The position numbers were made by a program, and so were the translations under genes. A DNA stretch of 64,000 nucleotides, from positions 310,001 through 374,000 of the forward strand of contig NC_021169.1 of the NCBI RefSeq assembly GCF_000385565.1. Direction: 5' to 3'. Origin of the DNA: Archaeoglobus sulfaticallidus PM70-1 (GTDB lineage Archaea > Halobacteriota > Archaeoglobi > Archaeoglobales > Archaeoglobaceae). Below are positions 1 to 9,543 of the stretch, piece by piece; position 1 is the stretch's first letter; every line of letters begins with the position of its first letter. Below the pieces are notes generated by a model. That model searched no databases. It saw nothing but the letters and a program-made list of their open reading frames with translations, and had not been told where the DNA came from.

Positions 1-275
1 ACAACCTCAAGTTCATCAACAACTGTTTTTTACTTTTCCGATTTTTCAAGTTCAGCCTTTATCAACCTTTATCAATCACCCCAAAGTTTCGATGATTGAT
101 AGTCAGCATAACCAGTCAGCAAACTTCCAGCAAAATTTTTAACCTCAACAAGAATTTAGTAAAAAGGAAAGGGGGGTGGTGGATGGGCAGAATAGTTTTG
201 TCCATCTTCCACCAGGGGGCAATCTATCCTATTACTTATGAATATATAACACTGATCCGGATTATACATTAACTA

Positions 276-1696
<1,421 letters not shown>

Positions 1697-1708
1697 TCAG
1701 ATTACAGA

Positions 1709-1999
1709 TCAGAATTTAAGATACCCGTTCTTCTCAAGCCATTCTACCTGAGGAATCGTGTATCTCCACACAATGTCAGCCCTTGACTTCTGGAAGGGCC
1801 AGGGGACGATTATAACGATGTCTCCTTCCCTGATCCATATCTTCTTCCTCATCTTGCCCGGAATTCTCGCAAGTCTCTCCTCACCATCCTCACACCTAAC
1901 CTTGATGTGGCCTGCTCCGAGCATCGAGTCAACTATCGCGAACATCTCATTTTTGTTCCTATCCGGGAGTCTTACTCTGATTACTCCTTCCTCGCTCAG
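1709..1999 (-). CDS. eif1A: Translation initiation factor aIF1A, with unusual start
   Basis: This is the S1/OB-fold factor that binds the A site of the small subunit during initiation. The motifs RIPGKMRKKIWIREGD and IVPWPFQ are diagnostic. The first ATG in frame is at 1945 and would begin at MFAIVDSMLGAGH, but the codons just upstream read VIRVRLPDRNKNE, the conserved first strand of the aIF1A OB fold. That stretch is open back to a stop near 2018 and contains no ATG, GTG or TTG. The best candidate is CTG at 1999, three bases after GGGGTGAT, which resembles the archaeal Shine-Dalgarno core. I therefore extend the gene to 1999; the conservative call would be 1709-1945. Confidence 0.85.
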   Translation of the reverse strand: MSEEGVIRVRLPDRNKNEMFAIVDSMLGAGHIKVRCEDGEERLARIPGKMRKKIWIREGDIVIIVPWPFQKSRADIVWRYTIPQVEWLEKNGYLKF

Positions 2000-2023
2000 A
2001 CAATCACCCCATAAAGTTGTTAA

Positions 2024-2992
2024 CTAAGTTTGATTTAACTTTTTTCTTGTATTATCAAGGATTTTGTTTAAATAATTTGCTATTGACATTTTTAGATCCA
2101 TCGGATGCAGTTTCCCCTCCATATAATCCTTTCTCAACTCCTCAAAACTCAAGTACTCCACATCCCCGCCAAACCTCTCATCCCTTTCTATAACAACCTT
2201 CTCGAATCTCGGAAAGATGTGGTACTGAGCTATCTGAATTACAGGATTGTTTTCAATCTGCTTTTCTGGGCAGAAAGCTTTCCTTATTTTCCTTCTGACA
2301 TCCTCCTCTGAATCTCTAACCGATATATAGTTTCCTTTTGACGAACTCATCTTCTCTCCATCAAGGCCGAGCAGTATCGGAGTGTGCAGGCATATCGGTG
2401 ATGGATATCCAAGCCTCGGGAGGTTCTCTCTCGCGAGCATGTGTATTTTCCTCTGGTCTATCCCTCCAACAGCCAGATCAACCCTCAGATGGGCTATGTC
2501 CAGAGCCTGCATCAGCGGATAGACCATCTGGGAGACCATCGGATCTTCTTTTCTCCTGCTAACTTCATCCATACTCCTTCTCGCTCTTTTGAGCGTTGTT
2601 ATTCTCGCCATTTTCAAAACATCGAGTATGTAATCTCTCTCAAGCTGAAAATCACTGCCCAGAACGAATTCAACCTTTGATTCCTCAAGCCCGAGGGCTA
2701 TAAAGGCTCTTCTGTTGTACTCCGCGATCTCCCTGATCTCATCGAAGTCTCCCTTCTCATTCAGGTATGCGTGAACATCAGCGAGGAGGACGACTATATC
2801 AATACCTGCATTCTGGAGATCCATCAGCTTGTTTACGGTCATGACATGCCCGAGATGTATCTCTCCGCTTGGCTCATAACCAACATAAGCCCTCAGCTTC
2901 TTACCACTCGATAAAGCTGAAACTAAATCCTCCTCTGTAACGACCTCCTCGAGATTTCTCCTGATGAGATGTAATCTTGATTCAAGATCCAT
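2024..2992 (-). CDS. tyrS: Tyrosyl-tRNA synthetase
   Basis: The 322-residue protein is a class I aminoacyl-tRNA synthetase that charges tRNA-Tyr. The HIGH-type signature is HLGH within PSGEIHLGHVM (about 42-51) and the KMSKS-type loop is KMSSSKGN (about 214-221). YVGYEPSG and the QMVYPLMQALDIAHL segment are typical of archaeal/eukaryotic-type TyrRS. The short length, without a bacterial S4-like tail, also fits the archaeal form. It ends about 25 bases upstream of the probable aIF1A start, so the two may be co-transcribed. The start ATG gives MDLESRLHLI, the expected N-terminal helix. Confidence 0.96.
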   Translation of the reverse strand: MDLESRLHLIRRNLEEVVTEEDLVSALSSGKKLRAYVGYEPSGEIHLGHVMTVNKLMDLQNAGIDIVVLLADVHAYLNEKGDFDEIREIAEYNRRAFIALGLEESKVEFVLGSDFQLERDYILDVLKMARITTLKRARRSMDEVSRRKEDPMVSQMVYPLMQALDIAHLRVDLAVGGIDQRKIHMLARENLPRLGYPSPICLHTPILLGLDGEKMSSSKGNYISVRDSEEDVRRKIRKAFCPEKQIENNPVIQIAQYHIFPRFEKVVIERDERFGGDVEYLSFEELRKDYMEGKLHPMDLKMSIANYLNKILDNTRKKLNQT

Positions 2993-3119
2993 AAGGGTGG
3001 GTTAAGGAGAGGGTTTTTAAAAGTTTTTGAAAGCCCCTGATTTTTACTGATGCGGATCTCAGACAATTCCCGGAACCTCTGGCTTCTGTTTCAAACCGTA
3101 TCTGCCATATTACAGATTA

Positions 3120-3136
3120 ACCAAAATTATTTATCC
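3120..3136 (+). promoter_or_regulatory. BRE/TATA promoter of the amidohydrolase gene
   Basis: The sequence CCAAAATTATTTATCC combines a BRE-like purine run with an A/T-rich TATA element. An archaeal start site about 25 bases downstream would fall close to the ATG at 3159, which suggests a leaderless transcript. This supports using the second in-frame ATG (3159) rather than the one at 3141. Confidence 0.5.
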
Positions 3137-3158
3137 AACCATGCTGAAAACTAACCCC

Positions 3159-4424
3159 ATGTACGATCTGGCGATAAAAGATGGCCTGTGCTACATCAAC
3201 GGAGAGTTCAAAAGGGCCAACATAGGTATAACAGAAAACAGAATCACTTATGTCGGATCAGATAACATACATGGAGAGGTTGAGATAAAAGCCAGAGGCT
3301 CTTTCGTTCTTCCTGGACTTTTCAACGCTCACACTCATCTTGCGATGAGCCTTTTCAGGGGTTTTGCTGAGGATATGCCCCTGCTAGAGTGGCTCAAGAC
3401 CAAGATATGGAAGGTTGAAAGGTTGCTCGAGCCGAAAGATGTTTACTGGGGATCTATGCTTGGTATTGCCGAGATGATAAAAACCGGCACAACATGCTTC
3501 TCCGATCTGTACATCCACATGGACGAGGTTGCCAGAGCGTGTGAGGAAAGCGGGATGAGGGCTGTCCTCTGCTACGGAATGGCAGATAGAGGGAGCGAGG
3601 AAAGAGCTAAGGAAGAGCTGAAGATAGGTGAGAAGTTCATAGAGAGGTGGAATGGTGAGAAAATAAAGGCTGTGTTTGGTCCTCATGCCCCATACACCTG
3701 CTCTCTGGAGTTTTTAAGCCAGATAAGGGAGAGAGCTGACGAGCTGAATGTAGGAATACACATCCATGTTTCCGAGACGAAAGAGGAGGTTGAGAACTTC
3801 ATCAAAGCCAATTCCAAACCACCCGTGGAGAAGCTTGATGAGATCGGATTTTTGAAGGAAGATGTTGTCATAGCCCACGGTATATGGCTTAATGATAAAG
3901 AGATCGATATACTGGCGAAAAGAAAGGTTAGCGTAGCCCACAACCCCGTAAGCAATCTGAAGCTGGCTTCAGGGATCGCCAGGGTTGTTGACATGGTGAA
4001 AGCTGGTGTGAATGTTTGTCTGGGAACCGATGGAGCAGCATCCAACAACACATACAACCTCTTTGAGGAGATCAAGCTGACCTCTCTGCTGCAAAAGATC
4101 AAGCTTATGAAAGCTGATGCTTTGAAGGCAAGAGATGCTCTGGATATGGCCTGTAAGAACGGTTACAGAGCGTATGGCATTGATGGAGGGGAGATTAAGG
4201 AGGGAAAGCTTGCAGACATAATAATTCTTGACTCGAAAAGGCTGAACTTCATCCCAGCATACAATCCAGTTTACAGCATAGTGTATTCCACTACTGGCTG
4301 CGAGGTGACCCATACAATAGTCGACGGGAAGATTCTGATGGAGGATAAAGAGCTGCTAACAGTCGATGAGGACAGGATCAGAGATAAGGTTGAGAAGATA
4401 ATAGAGAAATTTGCCACAATCTGA
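3159..4424 (+). CDS. Adenosine-derivative deaminase of the amidohydrolase family (MtaD/DadD-like)
   Basis: This is a metal-dependent amidohydrolase of about 421 residues in the S-adenosylhomocysteine / methylthioadenosine / 5'-deoxyadenosine deaminase family. The metal ligands are visible in NAHTHLAMSLFRG, IHIHVSETKEE, VIAHGIWL and LGTDGAASNN, with PHAPYTCS contributing to the substrate pocket. Such enzymes deaminate the adenine ring of SAM by-products. In methanogens the homologue recycles 5'-deoxyadenosine left by radical SAM enzymes, and the substrate here is inferred by analogy. The start is placed at 3159 because of promoter spacing. It stands alone and is followed by a transposase relic. 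Confidence 0.9.
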   Translation: MYDLAIKDGLCYINGEFKRANIGITENRITYVGSDNIHGEVEIKARGSFVLPGLFNAHTHLAMSLFRGFAEDMPLLEWLKTKIWKVERLLEPKDVYWGSMLGIAEMIKTGTTCFSDLYIHMDEVARACEESGMRAVLCYGMADRGSEERAKEELKIGEKFIERWNGEKIKAVFGPHAPYTCSLEFLSQIRERADELNVGIHIHVSETKEEVENFIKANSKPPVEKLDEIGFLKEDVVIAHGIWLNDKEIDILAKRKVSVAHNPVSNLKLASGIARVVDMVKAGVNVCLGTDGAASNNTYNLFEEIKLTSLLQKIKLMKADALKARDALDMACKNGYRAYGIDGGEIKEGKLADIIILDSKRLNFIPAYNPVYSIVYSTTGCEVTHTIVDGKILMEDKELLTVDEDRIRDKVEKIIEKFATI

Positions 4425-4850
4425 TTTGGACATAACTCAAACTAATCAAGAATTCACTAATCCACTTCCTTGCGAAACTCAAACTCTTGCTAAACCGGTT
4501 AAAACAACTCTCAATAATCCTTTTCAACTCATCCAAAGTTTTTATCATCAGAGGAGACGGCTCTCGCTTTATGCTTTTATTTGCCCAGTAAGATCTAAAG
4601 TTATCCAGAATGACGATAATGGATTTATCTGGATTCTTCCCTTATCTTTTCCAGAAATTCGCTTGATGAAAGGTCAAGGTTTCTCGTATCCCGAGTATGT
4701 TGTGAGGCATCAAGAAAATGTTGAGATCGTGACAGCACCTGTTGAAACACACAATTTCCTTGTGGCAAGAAAATCTGAATTTGTCATCGAAGATCAGCTT
4801 TCTCGAGTTGTCGATTATCACGAACTCCCCTGCACGCAGAGAAATATATA
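4425..4850 (-). pseudogene. Degenerate IS630-type transposase remnant
   Basis: Reverse-strand translation gives disconnected but recognisable fragments. EFVIIDNSRKLIFDDKF comes first (near 4760-4825). Next is IIVILDNFRSYWANKSIKRE (near 4562-4620), which resembles the LDNFRSH block of IS630-like DDE transposases. Last is ESCFNRFSKSLSFARKWISEFLIS (near 4445-4515), which resembles the usual C-terminal block. Stops and frame changes separate the pieces, so it cannot encode an active enzyme. Family assignment rests on motif resemblance only. A 146-codon plus-strand frame over the same DNA is a chance opening. Confidence 0.6.
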
Positions 4851-4874
4851 ATCTTATCCTGTATTATACCCAAA

Positions 4875-5723
4875 TCACAGCAGAGGATACATTTTAAGCG
4901 TGTTGTCATAAAGCGTAAGAATCCCTGATCCACCTATCCCGACCGGGTCGCTCTCCAGCTCAACATCTTTCAGAACATCTCCGTTTTCAGACATCACCAC
5001 GACTCTCTTTCCCGCAATAGCGTAAACTCTGCCGTTGCAGTACAACTGCTTAATCTCACAATCAAAGTTTTTATGCCAAAGCTCTTTCCCGTTGCTCGAG
5101 AACATGTAAACTCTGTTTCCAGAACTAGTGATGATGCCTGTTTCGGTAATTTTGACATCTGTAACCTGTGCAGTAATGCTGAACCTCTCTCTGCCATCGA
5201 GTTCAAATACATACAGTTTCTTATCAGTCCCAACCGCAAGACATCTATTAGCTGCTATTGCCCTTACCGTGCCATCCACTCTCTTCTGAAACATCCTCTC
5301 TCTTTTAAAAGTGTAAACGTAGATATATTCGCCAATAAACTCTGTCCCAACTGCCACGAAGTTGTCACCTATGCCAACTGCCGTGACATCTTCAGGCCTC
5401 CATCCCAGACTCGCAATGGTGGCAAACTGATGCTCCCAGAGCAGTTTTCCGGTCTTCGTAAACAGGTATATTTTTCCGTCCATAAAGTTTGTTCCTGCTG
5501 CAATCATTGGACCCTTAGCATCGAGTGCCGTTATCGACACATCTGAGAACGGATCTCTATAGAAAGTTGTAGTCATTCTTTTCTTCCAGATAATTTTTCC
5601 CGTGTTGGTGTTTAGGCAGTACAGGCTGCTTCCTGAACTGAAAACCAGGTAATCCTCATCGAAGGAAACGTTTTCAACTTCACTGTCAGGCCTGTAACTC
5701 CAGAGACTCTTCATGGTAACCAC
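4875..5723 (-). CDS. Cytoplasmic PQQ-like/WD-type beta-propeller protein
   Basis: The 282-residue protein is built of repeated blades such as YCLNTNTGKIIWKKR, YLFTKTGKLLWEHQ, YVFELDGRERFS and YMFSSNGKELWHKN. This G-[KR]-x-[LI]-W pattern is typical of PQQ-like propellers, as in BamB. No signal peptide or membrane helix is visible, so unlike BamB it should be cytoplasmic, probably as a scaffold or sensor. It lies 40 bases downstream of the 488-residue UPF0324 transporter on the same strand and could share its transcript. The biochemical function is unknown. Confidence 0.75.
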   Translation of the reverse strand: MVTMKSLWSYRPDSEVENVSFDEDYLVFSSGSSLYCLNTNTGKIIWKKRMTTTFYRDPFSDVSITALDAKGPMIAAGTNFMDGKIYLFTKTGKLLWEHQFATIASLGWRPEDVTAVGIGDNFVAVGTEFIGEYIYVYTFKRERMFQKRVDGTVRAIAANRCLAVGTDKKLYVFELDGRERFSITAQVTDVKITETGIITSSGNRVYMFSSNGKELWHKNFDCEIKQLYCNGRVYAIAGKRVVVMSENGDVLKDVELESDPVGIGGSGILTLYDNTLKMYPLL

Positions 5724-5762
5724 TCAGGCAAATTAAAATAATAAAAAATTTAGGTGGGGTTT

Positions 5763-7229
5763 TTAAAGGCCTCCCCATCCCTGGGTTGCCCAGTATGTAC
5801 CGAGCACGAATATCGACATCAGTGCTCCGAGTATGGCGTTCACTATTGCTCCAGATGAGAATGCGATCCATGGCTTGGAACCTGCTGCAGTCAACTCTCT
5901 GAATCTCGTTGTCAGACCGATGCTGAAGAATGTGAATATGAATGTCCATGTTCTCATAGTCTTGATCGGACCTACGAGCAACGGCTTCATGTGCTGCAAG
6001 TACTCTGAAAGCGGAACTCCTGCCGTGAGTATAGAGATAAACAGCGAGGCTGCGAAGAATCCAAGAACGAACTTGGGGAATCTCCACCAGATCTCCTTCG
6101 CTGATGGTTTGGTTCCGGTTTCCTCAACCTCCCACCTTGTCGTTGCTATAATTGCCATAACGAATGCCCACAGTCCAATCCAGATGTCTCTGCCGATGAC
6201 CTTCATCAGCGTAAATGTACGAACCGCTATGTCGTCAATGTCAACACCCACTGCCTTTGCCTCCGCTATAACCTGCGCTACAGTCTTACCCGTTCCGAAC
6301 ACAATTGCGTCTGGTGGTAGGTTTGCAAACATGCTACCGTATGCGGCAGCCGCTGCGAATCCTGCAGCGTCAGCGAATTCAGATGTGCCTACCCACGCTC
6401 CGGCAACACCCGGATGCAGAACAAGTGCTTTGCTTATCAGAGGTATAGCGAATATCATGATTATTGCCCAGACAATGACCGTCGTTATACCCATTGCCAC
6501 GTGCTCTTTTTTAGCCCTTACTGCTGCAGCCATTGCAATCGATGCTGAAACACCGCAAACAGCTCCTCCAGCACCGAGAACAGAGGCAAAACGCCTGTCC
6601 ATTCCAAGCACTTTCGTACCAACGAAGTAGATCGTCAGGAATGTTGACACCGCTATAATTGTGGCCTGTATAAATGCTACTGGTCCAGCGTAGAGTATCA
6701 GTGTAAACGGCAGTGTTGCACCGAGCATGACTATTCCTGTTTTTATGTAATACTCAACTCTGAAACCTGCGTCCATCCATTTTGGCAGTTTTATCGTGTT
6801 GCTTATCAGCAATCCGACAAGAAGCGCAAACAGTGGTGCTTCCAAGTTGTAGTGGTGGGCCGTCTCGTTTGCTGAGAACACTGCTATTAATACTGATGCT
6901 ATGTATACGAATACAAACGATGGTACGAATTCACTCGGCTTGAATCCAAGGAGCTTGCTGCTACCCGTGAACATTGCCAGCCAGAACAAGAAGTTTGCAA
7001 GGTACCATCCTGCATTGGTAGCAAAGTGTTCTGCGAGTTTTGCATAGCCTTCAGGGGTAAAGCTCCATTTTGGTGGATATACTGCAAGCGGTTTCAGCGT
7101 TGAGCCACTGAAGTACAGTGCCGTTGCCAGCAGTATCACAATAAATGCCATCCACACTGCCCACCAGTCCTCTGTTTTCCATAGTGTCTTTACACCTCTA
7201 ACAACCTCTACATGTTCACTATCCGACAA
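5763..7229 (-). CDS. UPF0324 family putative sulfate exporter (long form)
   Basis: The 488-residue integral membrane protein has about ten or more hydrophobic segments. It matches the UPF0324/YeiH (putative sulfate exporter, PSE) family through GLLISNTIKLPKWMDAG, ETGIVMLGATLPF-like segments, GAGGAVCGVSASIAMAAAV and FFSIGLTTRFREL. It is longer than typical members (about 320-350) because of an N-terminal extension with two extra helices and a central insertion (about residues 270-330). A paralogue of normal size lies at 9540-10499 and a PAS/winged-helix regulator lies between them. Sulfate or another sulfur anion is the likely substrate by family annotation; no biochemical proof can be drawn from sequence. 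Confidence 0.88.
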   Translation of the reverse strand: MSDSEHVEVVRGVKTLWKTEDWWAVWMAFIVILLATALYFSGSTLKPLAVYPPKWSFTPEGYAKLAEHFATNAGWYLANFLFWLAMFTGSSKLLGFKPSEFVPSFVFVYIASVLIAVFSANETAHHYNLEAPLFALLVGLLISNTIKLPKWMDAGFRVEYYIKTGIVMLGATLPFTLILYAGPVAFIQATIIAVSTFLTIYFVGTKVLGMDRRFASVLGAGGAVCGVSASIAMAAAVRAKKEHVAMGITTVIVWAIIMIFAIPLISKALVLHPGVAGAWVGTSEFADAAGFAAAAAYGSMFANLPPDAIVFGTGKTVAQVIAEAKAVGVDIDDIAVRTFTLMKVIGRDIWIGLWAFVMAIIATTRWEVEETGTKPSAKEIWWRFPKFVLGFFAASLFISILTAGVPLSEYLQHMKPLLVGPIKTMRTWTFIFTFFSIGLTTRFRELTAAGSKPWIAFSSGAIVNAILGALMSIFVLGTYWATQGWGGL

Positions 7230-7300
7230 GTTTCTGCCACCTCCGTAGAGTTTGTTTTACGGAAACAGCATATGTCGGAGACAAGGTACATATCGATGTT

Positions 7301-7322
7301 GTCAAGAAAGTGGTCAAAAGTG
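7301..7322. promoter_or_regulatory. Tandem direct repeat upstream of the UPF0324 gene
   Basis: GTCAAGAAAGTG is followed immediately by GTCAAAAGTG, a near-perfect tandem repeat about 75-95 bases upstream of the transporter start at 7229. A GACAA/TTGTC inverted pair lies next to it (7280-7303). This placement fits an operator or activator site, perhaps for the winged-helix regulator encoded just upstream. Function is inferred from position only. Confidence 0.3.
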
Positions 7323-7326
7323 TCAG

Positions 7327-9543
7327 CTAAGGTTGCACAATATTGTCTTCAGACAAATAAAAAAATTCTTTACCTTTTTCTGTAACCTCTACTACTTTTA
7401 TCCTGCCATCCCTGAGGACTTTTAATAGTCCTTTTTCCTCGAGATATCTTATTCGCTTTTTGGCTGTGTTTCTTGCAATATTGAACTTGGCCATGATGTC
7501 CCTGACCGGGGGTCTTTCTCCAACCCTATTTCGCATGTAAACGTATCTGAATATCTCGTAAACTTCCGAGGGGATGTCATGATGTTTTGGTTTGACACTG
7601 CTGCATTCTTTTCTTAGGAGTTTTATTTGCCTCTCATCCAGAATGTCAGGATCAAGTGTGAGCAACACAATTCCTTTCTTGAGGAGATAGAAGGCTTCCT
7701 TTAACCTTTGAATGAATCTAAATGTTTCGTCAAATCCGTTCTTCAGAATGATATAATCCAGCTCCAAGAGTACTGCATTATTCCAGTTTGGAAGATTCAT
7801 AATTGTAGCCTCAATTTCAGAGATATCCGGTGACAATGTGTTTTTACCCTTTTTCTCAGAGAGCCAGAAATGCGTTGAGTTGTTCTCTACTTTTAATTCA
7901 TCAGGAAGTTTTCTTGTTATTATTGTCCCAGAGTAACCACATTTGACCAGATCATTGAACACTTCCAGAGCAAGATCCGGAGCAGACTCTTTTATCAGGT
8001 AAACTTTACCCCTATCAACGTCAAATTTCAAAATTCTCTTTAGCATTCCCTCTTCTGCCTTAATCTTCCAGGATATATCCCTTGTAATTACCGAAAAACC
8101 AGCGGGTTTACCCTCTTCGTCCAGTATAGGAGATACCGTCAGGTCCACATCAATTATTTCGCCATCCTTAGTCAGCCTTCTCGTTTCATAAGATATGTAC
8201 CTGACACCTTTTTTTATTTTCTGAATAAGGAACGATGTCTCGTTTTTGATTTCATCCGGCAACAATACATCTGCAGGCATTCCGAGGGCTTCTTTTTTTG
8301 TCCAGCCAAACAGTTTCTCTGCAGTCTTGTTCCAGCTCGTAATAACACCATCTAGATTAACGGAATATATTGCGTCGTTAGAGTTCTCCAGAATGTTTGC
8401 AAGGTACTCGAGTTCCTTCTGCGACTTTAACAACTCCTGTGTTTTTTCTTCTAACTGCCTATAAGCCCTTTTGAGTTCCTCTTCAGCCTCCTTACGCTTG
8501 GTAATATCCCTCATTATCGCAACGAATCCCATGTGCTCTCCATTTGAATCGTAAATTGTTGTTAGAGTCTGATCCACAAGTATCCTTCTGCCGTCTTTCG
8601 TTATTCTTACAGTCTCGATATCTCTGGCATAACCCTCGAAAATTGCTTTCTTGAAGTTTACTCTGCATGAATCCCAGTTTTCCTCTGGCATAAGAGTTGC
8701 CAGAGGCTTGCCAATAACTTCAGATTCCTTGTATCCAAACATCATCTCTGCACCTTTATTCCAAGATACGATGCGACTGTCGAGGTCCAGAGAAACTATG
8801 GCATCAACAGTATGATCTGTGATGCTCGCCAAGTATGCCAGTTTCTCCTCAGCATGCTTTCTTGCAGTTATGTCTCTGCTGACACCCCTGTAACCACGCA
8901 GGTTTCCCTTTTCATCAAAGAATGGTCTGCCGCACGTTTCAAGTATTACATGGCTACCATCCTTTCGCATGAACACGTTCTCTAAGCCACAGAACGGAAT
9001 TTTATCTCTTTTTATTACTTCGAACTCTTCTACAGCCTTCTTTCTCTCATCCTCTGGCATAAAGTCAAAGGGTTTTTTGCCTACGACTTCCTCAGGTTCG
9101 TATCCAAGAATATCCCTGACCTTGGGGCTTGAATAAGTGTAAACGAAGTTCTCGTCAACCTCAAAAACCCAGTCGTTCACATCTTCTATGAGACTCCTGT
9201 ACTTATCCTCACTCTTTTTCAGCATGTCCTTTTGCTTCGTCAGCACATCTACCATGTAGTTAAACGCTTTCGCAAGGTCTTCAAGCTCATCACCCGTATT
9301 TACCTCTATATAAGCGCTTTCTCCGCGCATAATGTTTTCAAATCCGTTTCTGAGTCTCTCCAGAGGTTCTGTTATGCTCCCTGCAACGAAAAAAGATATT
9401 CCAAGAATTATTATGAACATGTAACTGTAATAGACATATATCAATCCAGATGGTTCGTTAGAGGTAACTGTGAACAGGGCAAGAGAGAGCAACGCAAAGA
9501 AGAGCGCGATTGCAACTAATTTAAAGAAAATAGGCAACCTCAC
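7327..9543 (-). CDS. Membrane-bound PAS/DUF835 sensor with winged-helix DNA-binding tail
   Basis: The protein has about 738 residues. Two transmembrane helices separated by a very short loop (about 5-55) are followed by a HAMP segment (ITEPLERLRNGFENI). Three PAS domains follow (about 125-240, 250-370, 385-500), each with a D-I-[TS]-x-[RKW] exit. A DUF835 domain covers about 510-640, and the C-terminal winged helix (about 655-725) contains PPVRDIMAKFNIARNTAKKRIRYLEE. There is no histidine kinase or receiver domain, so this looks like a one-component membrane-tethered regulator. The start is GTG at 9543, overlapping the TGA of the upstream UPF0324 gene. Likely targets are the flanking transporters; that is inference. 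Confidence 0.85.
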   Translation of the reverse strand: MRLPIFFKLVAIALFFALLSLALFTVTSNEPSGLIYVYYSYMFIIILGISFFVAGSITEPLERLRNGFENIMRGESAYIEVNTGDELEDLAKAFNYMVDVLTKQKDMLKKSEDKYRSLIEDVNDWVFEVDENFVYTYSSPKVRDILGYEPEEVVGKKPFDFMPEDERKKAVEEFEVIKRDKIPFCGLENVFMRKDGSHVILETCGRPFFDEKGNLRGYRGVSRDITARKHAEEKLAYLASITDHTVDAIVSLDLDSRIVSWNKGAEMMFGYKESEVIGKPLATLMPEENWDSCRVNFKKAIFEGYARDIETVRITKDGRRILVDQTLTTIYDSNGEHMGFVAIMRDITKRKEAEEELKRAYRQLEEKTQELLKSQKELEYLANILENSNDAIYSVNLDGVITSWNKTAEKLFGWTKKEALGMPADVLLPDEIKNETSFLIQKIKKGVRYISYETRRLTKDGEIIDVDLTVSPILDEEGKPAGFSVITRDISWKIKAEEGMLKRILKFDVDRGKVYLIKESAPDLALEVFNDLVKCGYSGTIITRKLPDELKVENNSTHFWLSEKKGKNTLSPDISEIEATIMNLPNWNNAVLLELDYIILKNGFDETFRFIQRLKEAFYLLKKGIVLLTLDPDILDERQIKLLRKECSSVKPKHHDIPSEVYEIFRYVYMRNRVGERPPVRDIMAKFNIARNTAKKRIRYLEEKGLLKVLRDGRIKVVEVTEKGKEFFYLSEDNIVQP

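Noticed and set aside
4411-4851. Plus-strand 146-codon opening
   Set aside because: The other strand shows ordered transposase fragments; this frame has no recognisable content.
4875-5723. BamB-type outer membrane assembly factor
   Set aside because: The propeller is similar, but no signal peptide is present and Archaeoglobales lack a bacterial outer membrane.
7327-9543. Histidine kinase
   Set aside because: HAMP and PAS suggest one, but no HisKA or HATPase motifs exist; a winged helix ends the protein.
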